A stretch of 64,000 bases of DNA from NCBI RefSeq assembly GCF_024753205.1, contig NZ_JANUGZ010000003.1:1-64000 (forward strand), in the 5' to 3' direction. Shown here in pieces: positions 39,352 through 47,315 of this stretch (position 1 is its first letter; every line of letters starts with the position of its first letter). Source of the stretch: Massilia aurea. GTDB lineage: Bacteria; Pseudomonadota; Gammaproteobacteria; Burkholderiales; Burkholderiaceae_D. The notes under the pieces are model-generated. The model was not told the DNA's origin, did no database searches, and saw nothing but the letters and a program-made list of their open reading frames with translations. Made by a program: the position numbers and the translations under genes.

Positions 39352-40623
39352 ATGAAAAAAATCCATTTCCTGCTGTTTAGCGCTTCCCTTGCCATGGGAT
39401 CGGCAGCCAATGCGCAGCTGCAAATCGAAATCGCCGGTGTCGGCAGCAACCAGATCCCGGTCGCCATTGCGGCCTTCGCCGACGAATCCGTCGCACCCGA
39501 TAAAGTCTCGGCCGTCATCCGCGCCGACCTCGAGCGTAGTGGCGTATTCAAGGTCATCGACGCCGGCCAGGTCATCAGCGACCGTGACGCCGGCAGTATC
39601 AATCTGGCTGCATTCAAGGCGAGTGGCGCGGACGCGCTCGTGGTCGGCAGCGTATCGAAACAGCCGGACGGCCGGTTCGCCATCCGCTACAAGCTGATGG
39701 ACACGGTCAAAGGCGGCGAAATCTCGCAGATGGGCGGCGAAGTCCAGCCCCGCTACACCCGCCTGCAGGCGCACCGCATTGCCGACGATGTCTATGAAAA
39801 GCTGACCGGCGTGCGCGGCATCTTCTCGACCCGCATCGCGTACGTGAAGGCTGACAGCGGCGCCAAGCGCTATGTCCTGGCCGTGTCGGATGCCGACGGC
39901 GAGAACGAAGTCATCGCCACCCAGGGCAAGGAGCCGATCATTTCGCCATCCTGGTCGCCGGACGGCTCGAAAGTCGCCTACGTCTCGATGGAAGACCGCA
40001 AGCCGGTCGTGTATCTGCAAGACCTGATGACGGGTCGCCGCAACGTGATCTCGAACCAGAAGGGCAACAACTCGGCGCCATCGTGGTCGCCGGACGGCTC
40101 GACGCTGGCCGTGGCCCTGTCGAAGGATGGCAACACCGAGATCTACTCGGTCAATTCGGGCGGGACCGGCCACAAGCGGCTGACCAACAACCCGGCCATT
40201 GATACCGAGCCGCAGTTCTCGGCCGATGGCCGGACCATTTATTTCACGAGCGACCGCAGCGGTGGCCCGCAAATCTACAAGATGAGCGCAGCCGGCGGCA
40301 ACGCCACCCGCGTGACGTTCAATGGCAGCTACAACATCAGCCCACGCGTGTCGTCTGACGGCAAGACGCTGGCCTGGATTTCGCAGCGCGGCGGCGCTTA
40401 CTCCTTATATGCGATGGACCTGGCCAGCGGCCAGGAACTGCGCCTGGCCGATGGGGCCACCGAACCGAGTTTTTCGCCTAACGGCAAGTACATCATGTAT
40501 GCAACCAAGGGTGGCGGTCGCACCTCGCTGGCCGTGGTGTCTGTGGATGGACGAGTCAAGCAACGCTTGACGACCAAAGCGGGAAACATTCGGGAGCCCA
40601 GCTGGGGTCCCTTCATGAAGTAA
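39352..40623 (+). CDS. tolB: Tol-Pal system beta-propeller protein TolB
   Basis: 423 aa periplasmic protein with a signal peptide (about 1-21, ending ANA). An N-terminal alpha/beta domain (to about 160) precedes a six-bladed beta-propeller with repeated PSWSPDG/SPRVSSDG-type blade motifs. TolB cycles between TolA and Pal. It is 31 nt after tolA and 33 nt before pal. Confidence 0.97.
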   Translation: MKKIHFLLFSASLAMGSAANAQLQIEIAGVGSNQIPVAIAAFADESVAPDKVSAVIRADLERSGVFKVIDAGQVISDRDAGSINLAAFKASGADALVVGSVSKQPDGRFAIRYKLMDTVKGGEISQMGGEVQPRYTRLQAHRIADDVYEKLTGVRGIFSTRIAYVKADSGAKRYVLAVSDADGENEVIATQGKEPIISPSWSPDGSKVAYVSMEDRKPVVYLQDLMTGRRNVISNQKGNNSAPSWSPDGSTLAVALSKDGNTEIYSVNSGGTGHKRLTNNPAIDTEPQFSADGRTIYFTSDRSGGPQIYKMSAAGGNATRVTFNGSYNISPRVSSDGKTLAWISQRGGAYSLYAMDLASGQELRLADGATEPSFSPNGKYIMYATKGGGRTSLAVVSVDGRVKQRLTTKAGNIREPSWGPFMK

Positions 40624-40656
40624 GAAGTAAAACCTCAACATAACAGGAGAAAATCC

Positions 40657-41184
40657 ATGCGCAACTTCAAGAGTGTAGCTTTCATCGTTTCCACCGCAGC
40701 CCTGCTGGCCGCCTGCTCGTCGCCAACCAAGCTGAACGAAACCCCGGTCGTCGAGAAATCGCCAACGCCGGCAGCGCCAGCTGCTGCCGATCCACGCGAC
40801 ATCAACCCGGTCCAGACCGGCAGCGTCGATCCGCTGAACGACCCACAAGGCGTTCTGGCCAAGCGCAGCATCTACTTCGACTACGACAGCTTCGTCGTGC
40901 GCGCTGATGGCCAGCCAGTGGTCCAGAACCACTCGGGTTTCCTGACCAAGAACACCTCGCGTAAAGTCCTGATCCAGGGCAATACCGATGAACGCGGCGG
41001 CACCGAGTACAACCTGGCCCTGGGCCAGAAGCGTGCTGAAGCCGTCCGTCGTTCGATGGCATCGCTGGGCGTGTCGGAAAGCCAGATCGAAGCCGTGTCG
41101 CTGGGCGAAGAAAAGCCAAAAGCCACCGGCAGCAACGAAGAATCGTGGGCTGAAAACCGCCGCGCAGACATCGTCTATCAATAA
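40657..41184 (+). CDS. pal: Peptidoglycan-associated lipoprotein Pal
   Basis: 175 aa outer-membrane lipoprotein. Lipobox LLAAC with acylated Cys 20, a Pro/Ala linker, then an OmpA-C domain (about 65-175) with GNTDERGGTEYNLALGQKRA, the diaminopimelate-binding signature. AGGAG lies upstream of the start. A Rho-independent terminator follows 40 nt after the stop, before cpoB. Confidence 0.97.
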   Translation: MRNFKSVAFIVSTAALLAACSSPTKLNETPVVEKSPTPAAPAAADPRDINPVQTGSVDPLNDPQGVLAKRSIYFDYDSFVVRADGQPVVQNHSGFLTKNTSRKVLIQGNTDERGGTEYNLALGQKRAEAVRRSMASLGVSESQIEAVSLGEEKPKATGSNEESWAENRRADIVYQ

Positions 41185-41223
41185 TCGATTCGGCTGAACA
41201 AGCCGGACAGGTTCGATTGACAG

Positions 41224-41264
41224 GGGGCGGGACGCAGTGCAGACTGCTACCCGCCCCTTGTTTT
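41224..41264 (+). terminator. Rho-independent terminator between pal and cpoB
   Basis: Long hairpin: GGGGCGGG (41224-41231) with CCCGCCCC (41250-41257), continued inward by GCAG/CTGC, followed by TTGTTTT. Because cpoB lies 50 nt beyond, it may only attenuate. Confidence 0.8.
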
Positions 41265-41314
41265 ATCTCAGCAACCGCCGAAGTCACCGGCTTAGTAGAA
41301 AGAACACAACGCTT

Positions 41315-42070
41315 ATGCTCAAACTGCCCAAGTCCCGCCTCGCATGCCTCGTGCTGGCCCTGTCGATGCCGCTGCACGCCGTCGCCGGCCCGTTCGACGA
41401 CGAAGAAGCGCGCAAGGCCATCCTGGACCTGCGCACCAAGGTCGACAACATCACGCGCGACCTGACCGCACGCATCGACAGCAAATCGGACAAGACGGTG
41501 CAGATCGAGATGCTCAACCAGCACGAGCAGACGATGCAGGAAATCGCCCGCCTGCGCGGCCAGATCGAAGTACTGGCCAACGAAGTCGCCAAGGCCCAGA
41601 ACAGCCAGAAGCAGCTGTACGCCGACCTCGACGCACGCCTGAAGAAGGTCGAGCCGCGCGCCGAAGTCATCGACGGGCAGACCGCCGAAGTGCTGCCAAC
41701 CGAAAAGACCGCGTACGAAGCCGCCACCGCCCAGTTCCAGGCAGGCGACTACAAGGGCGCCTCGGTCGCGCTGCAGGAATTCGTCCGCCAGTACCCGCAG
41801 TCGCCGTATGCATCGAATGCGCAGTACTGGCTCGGCAACACCTTCTATGCACTGGGCGACTACAAGAAGGCCATCGCAGCGCAGCAGGTCGTCACGACCA
41901 CCTACGCCACCAGCCCGAAGGTGCCGGACGCGATGCTCAATATCGCCAGCAGCTATACCCTGCTCAAGGACAACAAGAACGCGAAGAAGTCGCTCCAGAC
42001 GCTGGTGGCGAAGTACCCGGATTCGAGCGCCGCACAGACCGCACGCGATCGCCTGGCGTCGCTGAAGTAA
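41315..42070 (+). CDS. cpoB: Cell division coordinator CpoB (YbgF)
   Basis: 251 aa periplasmic protein with a signal peptide (about 1-24, ending HAVA). An N-terminal coiled coil (about 35-105) for trimerisation is followed by TPR repeats (about 125-250; YEAATAQFQAGDYKGASVALQEF, ASNAQYWLGNTFYALGDY). It coordinates PBP1B activity with Tol constriction. The start at 41315 is chosen because the upstream in-frame extension has no leader character. It is last in the tol-pal cluster. Confidence 0.95.
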   Translation: MLKLPKSRLACLVLALSMPLHAVAGPFDDEEARKAILDLRTKVDNITRDLTARIDSKSDKTVQIEMLNQHEQTMQEIARLRGQIEVLANEVAKAQNSQKQLYADLDARLKKVEPRAEVIDGQTAEVLPTEKTAYEAATAQFQAGDYKGASVALQEFVRQYPQSPYASNAQYWLGNTFYALGDYKKAIAAQQVVTTTYATSPKVPDAMLNIASSYTLLKDNKNAKKSLQTLVAKYPDSSAAQTARDRLASLK

Positions 42071-42103
42071 GCACACGGATCAGCGATACGCCGGGCGCGG
42101 CAT

Positions 42104-42132
42104 TTGACAGCGCCCGTGTCGCCCCCTATAAT
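42104..42132 (+). promoter_or_regulatory. Consensus sigma-70 promoter of tRNA-Lys
   Basis: Exact TTGACA (42104-42109), 17 nt, exact TATAAT (42127-42132). The expected start is about 42139, 5 nt before the tRNA. Confidence 0.93.
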
Positions 42133-42143
42133 CTTGCTTCTTC

Positions 42144-42219
42144 GGGTCGTTAGCTCAGCTGGTAGAGCAGCGGACTTTTAATCCGTTGGTCGCAGGTTCG
42201 AATCCCGCACGGCCTACCA
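42144..42219 (+). tRNA. tRNA-Lys (anticodon UUU)
   Basis: 76 nt including an encoded CCA. Acceptor arm GGGTCGT/ACGGCCT with two G-U pairs; D-arm TAGCTCAGCTGGTAGAGCA; anticodon stem GCGGA/TCCGT around the loop CTTTTAA (anticodon TTT); T-arm GGTTCGAATCC. A strong promoter and terminator flank it, so it is an independent unit. Confidence 0.97.
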
Positions 42220-42229
42220 AAGATTCAGC

Positions 42230-42259
42230 AAAAAAGCCAACCTTCGGGTTGGCTTTTTT
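42230..42259 (+). terminator. Rho-independent terminator of tRNA-Lys
   Basis: 13-bp stem AAAAAAGCCAACC / GGTTGGCTTTTTT closed by a TTCG tetraloop; T-run at 42254-42259. Confidence 0.95.
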
Positions 42260-42289
42260 GTATTCCGCTCACATTAGGATGATCGCACC

Positions 42290-42547
42290 ATGACTTATGA
42301 AGATTTTCTCGACGAGGTGACCACGCTCCTCACGGAGATGTATGACCTCACCGACGAAGCGGCGATCAAGCTGGTGGTCGACGCGCAAGCCAACGATTAC
42401 TTCGTCGCGCACGACGACAAGGAAGAACTGCGCACCGCCGAGCAAGCCAAGCTGGACGCCACCGCGCTCCACGAAGGCAAGCAGAACCGCAACCAGACGC
42501 AGCGCAAGCAGCAGCAGCGTCAGGTGCAGAAGAAAAAAGCGACTTGA
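42290..42547 (+). CDS. Small conserved hypothetical protein
   Basis: 85 aa acidic N-terminal half (TYEDFLDEVTTLLTEMYDLTDEAAIKLVVDAQ), then a very basic Gln/Lys/Arg tail (QRKQQQRQVQKKKAT). No signal peptide or TM. I do not recognise a characterised family. The codon use is like the chromosomal neighbours, so it belongs to the core genome side of the island junction. It is the last GC-rich gene before the AT-rich block, beginning 70 nt after the tRNA. Confidence 0.75.
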   Translation: MTYEDFLDEVTTLLTEMYDLTDEAAIKLVVDAQANDYFVAHDDKEELRTAEQAKLDATALHEGKQNRNQTQRKQQQRQVQKKKAT

Positions 42548-42905
42548 GTTAATTCTGACAACTTTCTCATAAGTTATTTTTGTAACTTCGCGCTCGTTGC
42601 GATGATTAAATTTGCTGGTTTGAGTGACCCATTTATCGGGGACAGCGAGTTAGAAGCGGGTAATCTAAGTTTAAAGATAACTTAATTGCATAGATAGAAC
42701 GCGAACCATTTGGGTGGTTGCCGGAAAGCTTGTGAGCTTTTGAATGGCTCGACTTTAAACATAAGCTCTTTGACCCGTAGTTGATTAGCATATGCGTTTC
42801 AATTAGGACTAATCCAATCAACCACCCAGATACTTACTAAAGAATTACTTTCGATTTAAAGCCCGAGATAAGATTTTCTTGTTTCGGATTAGGTCAAATC
42901 GAAAC
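42548..42905. other. Gene-free AT-rich left flank of the defence island, with inverted repeat
   Basis: 358 bp between the small protein and the HerA gene's 3' end. It contains a perfect 10-bp inverted repeat, TGGGTGGTTG (42711-42720) and CAACCACCCA (42819-42828), 98 nt apart. Nested inside are AAAGCT-TGTG-AGCTTT and a GTTGATTAG/CTAATC pairing. This may be a structured RNA, a transcription-end structure or a mobile-element remnant. I see no coding frame with a ribosome site, and no reverse transcriptase gene that would make it a retron. Confidence 0.5.
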
Positions 42906-44630
42906 CTAACTCTTCCATGGAGTAATAATTTGAGGGAAATTAATGGCCCGCCACTCTTCTGACCACTCTTTCAAATAGGCAATATCGGTTGAGTTTGGCT
43001 TGTCTGAACAAGTGTCAATTAAAACCATGGACGGCAAGGATATTGAATCCCCAATGATAAGGGCCTCACCTGATTGCAAGACTGGCAGACTTGCGATCAA
43101 ATCGCCAGATGTATCTGGCAAAAGCTTTTTTACGTAAGCCTGATCATCAGGATTAGTAAGCCGCATAGCAATGTAATTTGAACACTGCGAAAATATCGTT
43201 TCCGACACTTCAGACGGTCTCTGACTAACAATTCCAAGAGTAACGCCATATTTTCTGCCCTCTTTTGCGATCCTTTCGATCGCGACCTTTGAAGCTCGAT
43301 ATTTGACCATGTCGCTTCGCGGAACATACTTATGGGCCTCTTCATAAACAAGCAGTATCGGCGCCTCAGATTTGGGGTTTTTGACCAATGAACGTTTGTA
43401 ATAATATCCAAATTCAAAAATAAGTCTTGATATAAGAGATACTGTAATACTTAAAACCTCGAATGGAATACCACTAAGATCTATCACAGTAACATTAGAT
43501 TTTTTTGAATCCCCATATCCTAAAAATTGCTGCAATACTGATTCGATTGTTATACCCGTAGAATCCTTAAACAAGAATCCCAGCCTGGGATTGTTAATCG
43601 TATTTTCCAAGCGCATCAAAAATCTATCAAATTCCCCTGTATATGGACCATTTACAAAATCAGTGCTGACTTTATCGAATTCATATTCATCATTAAAGTA
43701 ACAGGGAATTCGATCCGCTATTTGCTTACCATTCTTATCCTCAGGTACTTTAGCCTTCTTCTTATTGACCAACTCAGAATTCATATTCTGAATGTAACGT
43801 TTAACTTGCTTAATATCAAATTGAAGTGGCGAATCGAAAAAGACCTTTTCGCTTTTAGTAAATATTTTTTTATTCTCAATTACAGTATGCCTAAATTGAG
43901 AGACTTGATTGTATGAATTGCTTTCGCTACTTTCTATAAACAACTCCATCAACTCCTCTCCGTCGAAGAGCCAATATGGGATACTCAATGTTGACGAATC
44001 TAAATAATTACATTCGGGGAACGCTTGCGAATATTCTCCATGAATATCAAATAACACAATATGGGAATTATTTAATCCTGAATATTTACTTGATTTTGCG
44101 GAGATTGCACTCTGCAGTACTTTAGCCACTGTGTGTGACTTTCCTGATCCAGTAGCGCCCACAATAGCAAAATGCTTGTTAAAAAATTTATCGCCATTGA
44201 TAGGGACTTTCACATCCGAGTGTGTCACGAGGCTAGAAAATGTGAACTTTTCAGTTTCTAGCAGCCCAGTTGAATAAATAGCAGACAACTCTTCTTTAGT
44301 AAGAATTCCAATCCCATTGTTGGGTGGCAGAGGGACGCCGTGGCCGCCCCTCTTGAATATGAGTGAACCCTTCGATCCATATAACATACCAACCAATTTC
44401 ACGTCGAGAAGGAAAGACGGACTTGAAGAATCCGTTGCACTGATCGCTTGTAAATCTTTAATCCGATAATTATCGACAACTCCAACAACATAAGTATCTT
44501 GCATGCCGCGGCACGGAACTTTAACATAGCTACCTATGTTAAATTGCCCCTCAAAAAGAGATGGGTCAATGATCTCGATAACAAGAGCAGTAGAAGATAC
44601 ACTTGAAATCCTAAAATTTTCACTTATCAT
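42906..44630 (-). CDS. herA: HerA-family ATPase of a DUF4297-HerA defence system
   Basis: 574 aa. The N-terminal 1-110 resembles the HAS-barrel of HerA. The FtsK/HerA-type motor has Walker A GATGSGKS at 158-165, FDIHGEYSQAF at 194-204, Walker B ILLVYEEAH at 425-433 and the sensor/arginine region RKYGVTLGIVSQRPSEV at 459-475. HerA proteins form hexameric DNA translocases; in this system the motor assembles with the DUF4297 nuclease. It starts 3 nt after the nuclease stop, with AAGG about 10 nt upstream. The base composition is sharply AT-rich (15 of 60 bases are G/C at 43861-43920, against 38 of 60 at 41401-41460), which indicates horizontal transfer. Confidence 0.92.
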   Translation of the reverse strand: MISENFRISSVSSTALVIEIIDPSLFEGQFNIGSYVKVPCRGMQDTYVVGVVDNYRIKDLQAISATDSSSPSFLLDVKLVGMLYGSKGSLIFKRGGHGVPLPPNNGIGILTKEELSAIYSTGLLETEKFTFSSLVTHSDVKVPINGDKFFNKHFAIVGATGSGKSHTVAKVLQSAISAKSSKYSGLNNSHIVLFDIHGEYSQAFPECNYLDSSTLSIPYWLFDGEELMELFIESSESNSYNQVSQFRHTVIENKKIFTKSEKVFFDSPLQFDIKQVKRYIQNMNSELVNKKKAKVPEDKNGKQIADRIPCYFNDEYEFDKVSTDFVNGPYTGEFDRFLMRLENTINNPRLGFLFKDSTGITIESVLQQFLGYGDSKKSNVTVIDLSGIPFEVLSITVSLISRLIFEFGYYYKRSLVKNPKSEAPILLVYEEAHKYVPRSDMVKYRASKVAIERIAKEGRKYGVTLGIVSQRPSEVSETIFSQCSNYIAMRLTNPDDQAYVKKLLPDTSGDLIASLPVLQSGEALIIGDSISLPSMVLIDTCSDKPNSTDIAYLKEWSEEWRAINFPQIITPWKS

Positions 44631-44633
44631 AGT

Positions 44634-45842
44634 TTAGATCCTTACTAAGCTCGGCACTTCATTATGGTGGATGTCAGTTACAAGGAACGCTGAAAATGGA
44701 ATAAGCGTAGGAATTTCATCTTCTCCAAAATATAAAACTCGACTCGGTTGCAGTTTAGATGCCGTCAATTTTTCAAAACTCGTACGCGAGATGACTTTTG
44801 CGTGAAATGATATGTCCTCTAAAACGTCAGACGGCTTCCTATTGCTCATCAGCTTTCGCAACACAATTGCTTTTCGATGAAAAATATTTTCGTTGAAACC
44901 AAGATCCTCAAATCCATCATTCACTACAATATCTAGAGCCACTAAAACTCTCTTCACATTTGTGCAGACCCCATCTTGTAAAATAAAGGTTGGCGGACAC
45001 AAATCATGCACTGCTGATTTGTAATATTTCCGCACTATTGATTCAATTGCTTTAGCAATTTGTTCTGATGACCCTGAACAACGGTCGCCAAATATAAAAT
45101 AATTAGATTGATTCTTGTATAAGTTCGGCGTGTTGGAGATTAAGAACTTAAGAAAATTTTCACGCCCTTTGTATTCCTCGAACGAACCATAAAATAGACT
45201 TTTCTTACCATCGCCTATCATTTCCAAAACAGTTTTTCGATCGCAGAGTCTTTTTGTAACAGTGCCGTTTTCGATTACCAACTTTCTTAGATAATTAGCG
45301 ATAATTGCATAGTAGTAAACTGCATCAACAGAGTTAACACAAAAATTCTGCTTGGATATAATCGAGATTACCTCAGAAAAATGAGGTGAATAACTATCTG
45401 CAAACTCCAAAGTAAATCGCCCCGCAAATGATTGTATGTCAAGGTCATTAAGGCTCTCGATAGTTTTAATTTTTTCGAGATGAGCAGCTGAGGAATTTGA
45501 TTTGGAAGAAATTTTTAGAATCGACTTGATTCCGGCCAAGTCAAATTTGATGCGCGATTTTTCTTTATCAGTGAAATGACAATAAAGAATATAATTCCTA
45601 TTACCGTTATCATTGATAGATAAATTTAATAGCTGTAAAATAGGGTCTCTAATTTTATATTCAGAAAATTCCTGTGTTTCTTTATACTTGACTTGAGTAA
45701 CGAAATCGTCAGTATTCAAATCTTGAATATTTTCAATCCAAATCTCTTCGTCGTCGGCTCGTTCAGGATCGAAAATTTCCTTTATAGTTTTGTCAACTTG
45801 AAATTCAAAACCTTTGATTGCGTAATATCCCCCGTCCTCCAT
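44634..45842 (-). CDS. DUF4297 (Cap4-type) nuclease, partner of HerA
   Basis: 402 aa. The N-terminal about 100 residues match the DUF4297 dsDNA-nuclease domain: KGFEFQ (10-15), IWIENIQDL with Glu 37, then TDDFVTQVKYK giving a D-x3-QxK active site (Asp 46, Gln 50, Lys 52), DPILQLL and LYCHFTD. The remaining 300 residues are unassigned, probably helical, and would carry HerA contact and regulation. No STAND, SIR2 or CARF motif is seen. First gene of the pair, matching the order in known Her_DUF loci. AAAGGCG upstream of the ATG serves as ribosome site. No clean sigma-70 promoter is visible in the AT-rich upstream DNA. Confidence 0.85.
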   Translation of the reverse strand: MEDGGYYAIKGFEFQVDKTIKEIFDPERADDEEIWIENIQDLNTDDFVTQVKYKETQEFSEYKIRDPILQLLNLSINDNGNRNYILYCHFTDKEKSRIKFDLAGIKSILKISSKSNSSAAHLEKIKTIESLNDLDIQSFAGRFTLEFADSYSPHFSEVISIISKQNFCVNSVDAVYYYAIIANYLRKLVIENGTVTKRLCDRKTVLEMIGDGKKSLFYGSFEEYKGRENFLKFLISNTPNLYKNQSNYFIFGDRCSGSSEQIAKAIESIVRKYYKSAVHDLCPPTFILQDGVCTNVKRVLVALDIVVNDGFEDLGFNENIFHRKAIVLRKLMSNRKPSDVLEDISFHAKVISRTSFEKLTASKLQPSRVLYFGEDEIPTLIPFSAFLVTDIHHNEVPSLVRI

Positions 45843-46036
45843 TTCGCGCCTTTAAGAAAGTTTGAAGCGCTATGCTAACTGAAAAATAATAAATATCATC
45901 AAGCATGGACTGAAAATAATCTTAATAAGATAAAGATGATTCATAGTTATTTGCTATCAAAATTATATTCAAAATGCATATTTTTATCGTTTTAATAATT
46001 TTTGGTGCGGTAGTACTAAACGAATCCTTAAACTTT

Positions 46037-46053
46037 TTAGGAAGACTTCCTAA
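46037..46053. promoter_or_regulatory. Palindrome upstream of the DUF4297-HerA operon
   Basis: TTAGGAAG-A-CTTCCTAA: perfect 8-bp arms around one base, 195 bp upstream of the nuclease start. It has the form of a dimeric repressor operator; no regulator gene is nearby, so function is inference. Confidence 0.4.
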
Positions 46054-46060
46054 TAATTCA

Positions 46061-46099
46061 AGTCAGATGTCGAACATCGATTTAGACGGACATCTGACT
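46061..46099. repeat. 11-bp inverted repeat in the island flank
   Basis: AGTCAGATGTC (46061-46071) and GACATCTGACT (46089-46099), perfect arms, 17-nt spacer. Could be an operator, a hairpin in a leader RNA or ends of a deleted element; there is no T-run to make it a terminator. Confidence 0.6.
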
Positions 46100-46491
46100 G
46101 CGCAAAAATCTAGAATCGCAGCTTAGCCGGTTGAATCTATGCAAGGAGGATATGTTTCTTGAGGCGTTAGAACATCCCTTAGACATTTTTCACCTATGTC
46201 TGCGTGCGTAAAGAGTGCTTATTGTCCATGCGCTCGAGCAACGTCAATGCACAAGGGAGTCAACTTATAGGAACGCGTAGACGCCGTAAGCGCCCTACGC
46301 TACTAGCGGCTAACTGAACGACCTTGCAGGGTGCAGGTACATTCTCTTTGGAACCAGAAGCCTTATTGTAAATAGGCCTTTTTATCAACTAGCCGCTTTT
46401 CTTCGATCCCCGTTCTACGAAGAACCCGTTTTCAGATTGGTTAAGGGCGGTACTGAGAACATAGCCTCGCCAGGCGCAAAGACGAGACTAA

Positions 46492-47301
46492 TCACGCCGC
46501 TACGGCCGGATTCGCCTGCTTGCGGTACAAGAACTCCAGCACCTGCCGGCGATGCTCGGTGTAACGCGCATCCTGCGCCAGCGCCACCCGGTCGCGCGGC
46601 CGCTCGAGCTCCACGGCGACGATCTCGCCGATTGTGGCCGCCGGCCCATTCGTCAGCATGACGATCCGGTCTGACAACAGCACCGCCTCATCCACGTCGT
46701 GCGTCACCATCACCACCGTGGATTTCGTGGCCGCCACGATCTTGAGCAGCTCGTCCTGCAAGTGCGCGCGCGTGAGCGCGTCGAGTGCGCCGAACGGCTC
46801 ATCCATCAACAGCACCTTCGGCTGCATTGCCAGCGCCCGCGCGATGCCGACGCGCTGCTTCATGCCGCCCGAGATTTCATGCGGCCGCTTGGTTTCGGCA
46901 CTTGTCAGGCCCACCAGCGCCAGCGCATCCATCGTCCGCTCGCGCAACTGCGCGCGGGATTCAGCCCCGCTGAACACCCGCTCGACGCCCAGATGGATGT
47001 TCTCGTAGCACGTCAGCCACGGCAACAGCGAATGATTCTGGAACACGACCGCGCGCTCCGGTGACGGGCCACCGATCTCGCGGCCAGCGCAGATCAGCAG
47101 GCCTGCCGTCGGTTTGAGCAGCCCGGCAACCAGGTTCAGCAACGTCGACTTGCCGCACCCCGAGTGGCCGATCAGCGTGATGAATTCGCCCTTGCTGACC
47201 GTCAGGTCGATCCCCTTCAACGCCGGGAACACGCCCTTCTTCGTGTGAAACGCCATCTCGACGCCGGTGATGTCGATGAATTTCTTTTGCAGTTCGTCCA
47301 T
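46492..47301 (-). CDS. nrtD: Nitrate-type ABC transporter ATP-binding protein
   Basis: 269 aa. Walker A GHSGCGKST (45-53), Q-loop VFQNHSLLPWLT, signature SGGMKQR and Walker B LLMDEPFGALD are all intact. The sequence is of the NrtD/SsuB/TauB subgroup, and NHSLLPWLT plus the partner NrtA point to nitrate/nitrite import. It is last in nrtA-nrtB-nrtD, 14 nt after nrtB. It ends 12 bp before DNA composition falls into the AT-rich island. There is no NrtC fusion ATPase, so this ATPase likely works as a homodimer. Confidence 0.9.
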   Translation of the reverse strand: MDELQKKFIDITGVEMAFHTKKGVFPALKGIDLTVSKGEFITLIGHSGCGKSTLLNLVAGLLKPTAGLLICAGREIGGPSPERAVVFQNHSLLPWLTCYENIHLGVERVFSGAESRAQLRERTMDALALVGLTSAETKRPHEISGGMKQRVGIARALAMQPKVLLMDEPFGALDALTRAHLQDELLKIVAATKSTVVMVTHDVDEAVLLSDRIVMLTNGPAATIGEIVAVELERPRDRVALAQDARYTEHRRQVLEFLYRKQANPAVAA

Positions 47302-47315
47302 GATCGAAACCCCTT

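Larger units (their letters stand above)
45843..46491. other. Gene-free AT-rich right flank of the defence island
   Basis: 649 bp between the nuclease start and the nrtD stop. It is AT-rich to about 46130 and intermediate after. It contains two palindromes (separate entries) and a 20-codon micro-frame at 46152-46211 preceded by AAGGAGG. A weak hairpin with T-run lies near 46360-46385. No tRNA fragment, integrase or direct repeat of the left edge is visible. Confidence 0.5.

Noticed and set aside
42548..42905. Retron msr/msd region
   Set aside because: The hairpins are suggestive, but no reverse transcriptase gene is encoded in the island.
46351..46385. Terminator in the right flank of the island
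   Set aside because: Only about four GC-containing pairs with mismatches can form before the T-run; too weak to list as a feature.
42144..46491. tRNA-Lys as attachment site for the island
   Set aside because: No copy of the tRNA 3' end is visible at the right edge, a GC-rich chromosomal gene lies between tRNA and island, and there is no integrase.
42548..46491. CRISPR array in the AT-rich flanks
   Set aside because: No regularly spaced direct repeats are present; the repeats seen are single inverted pairs.
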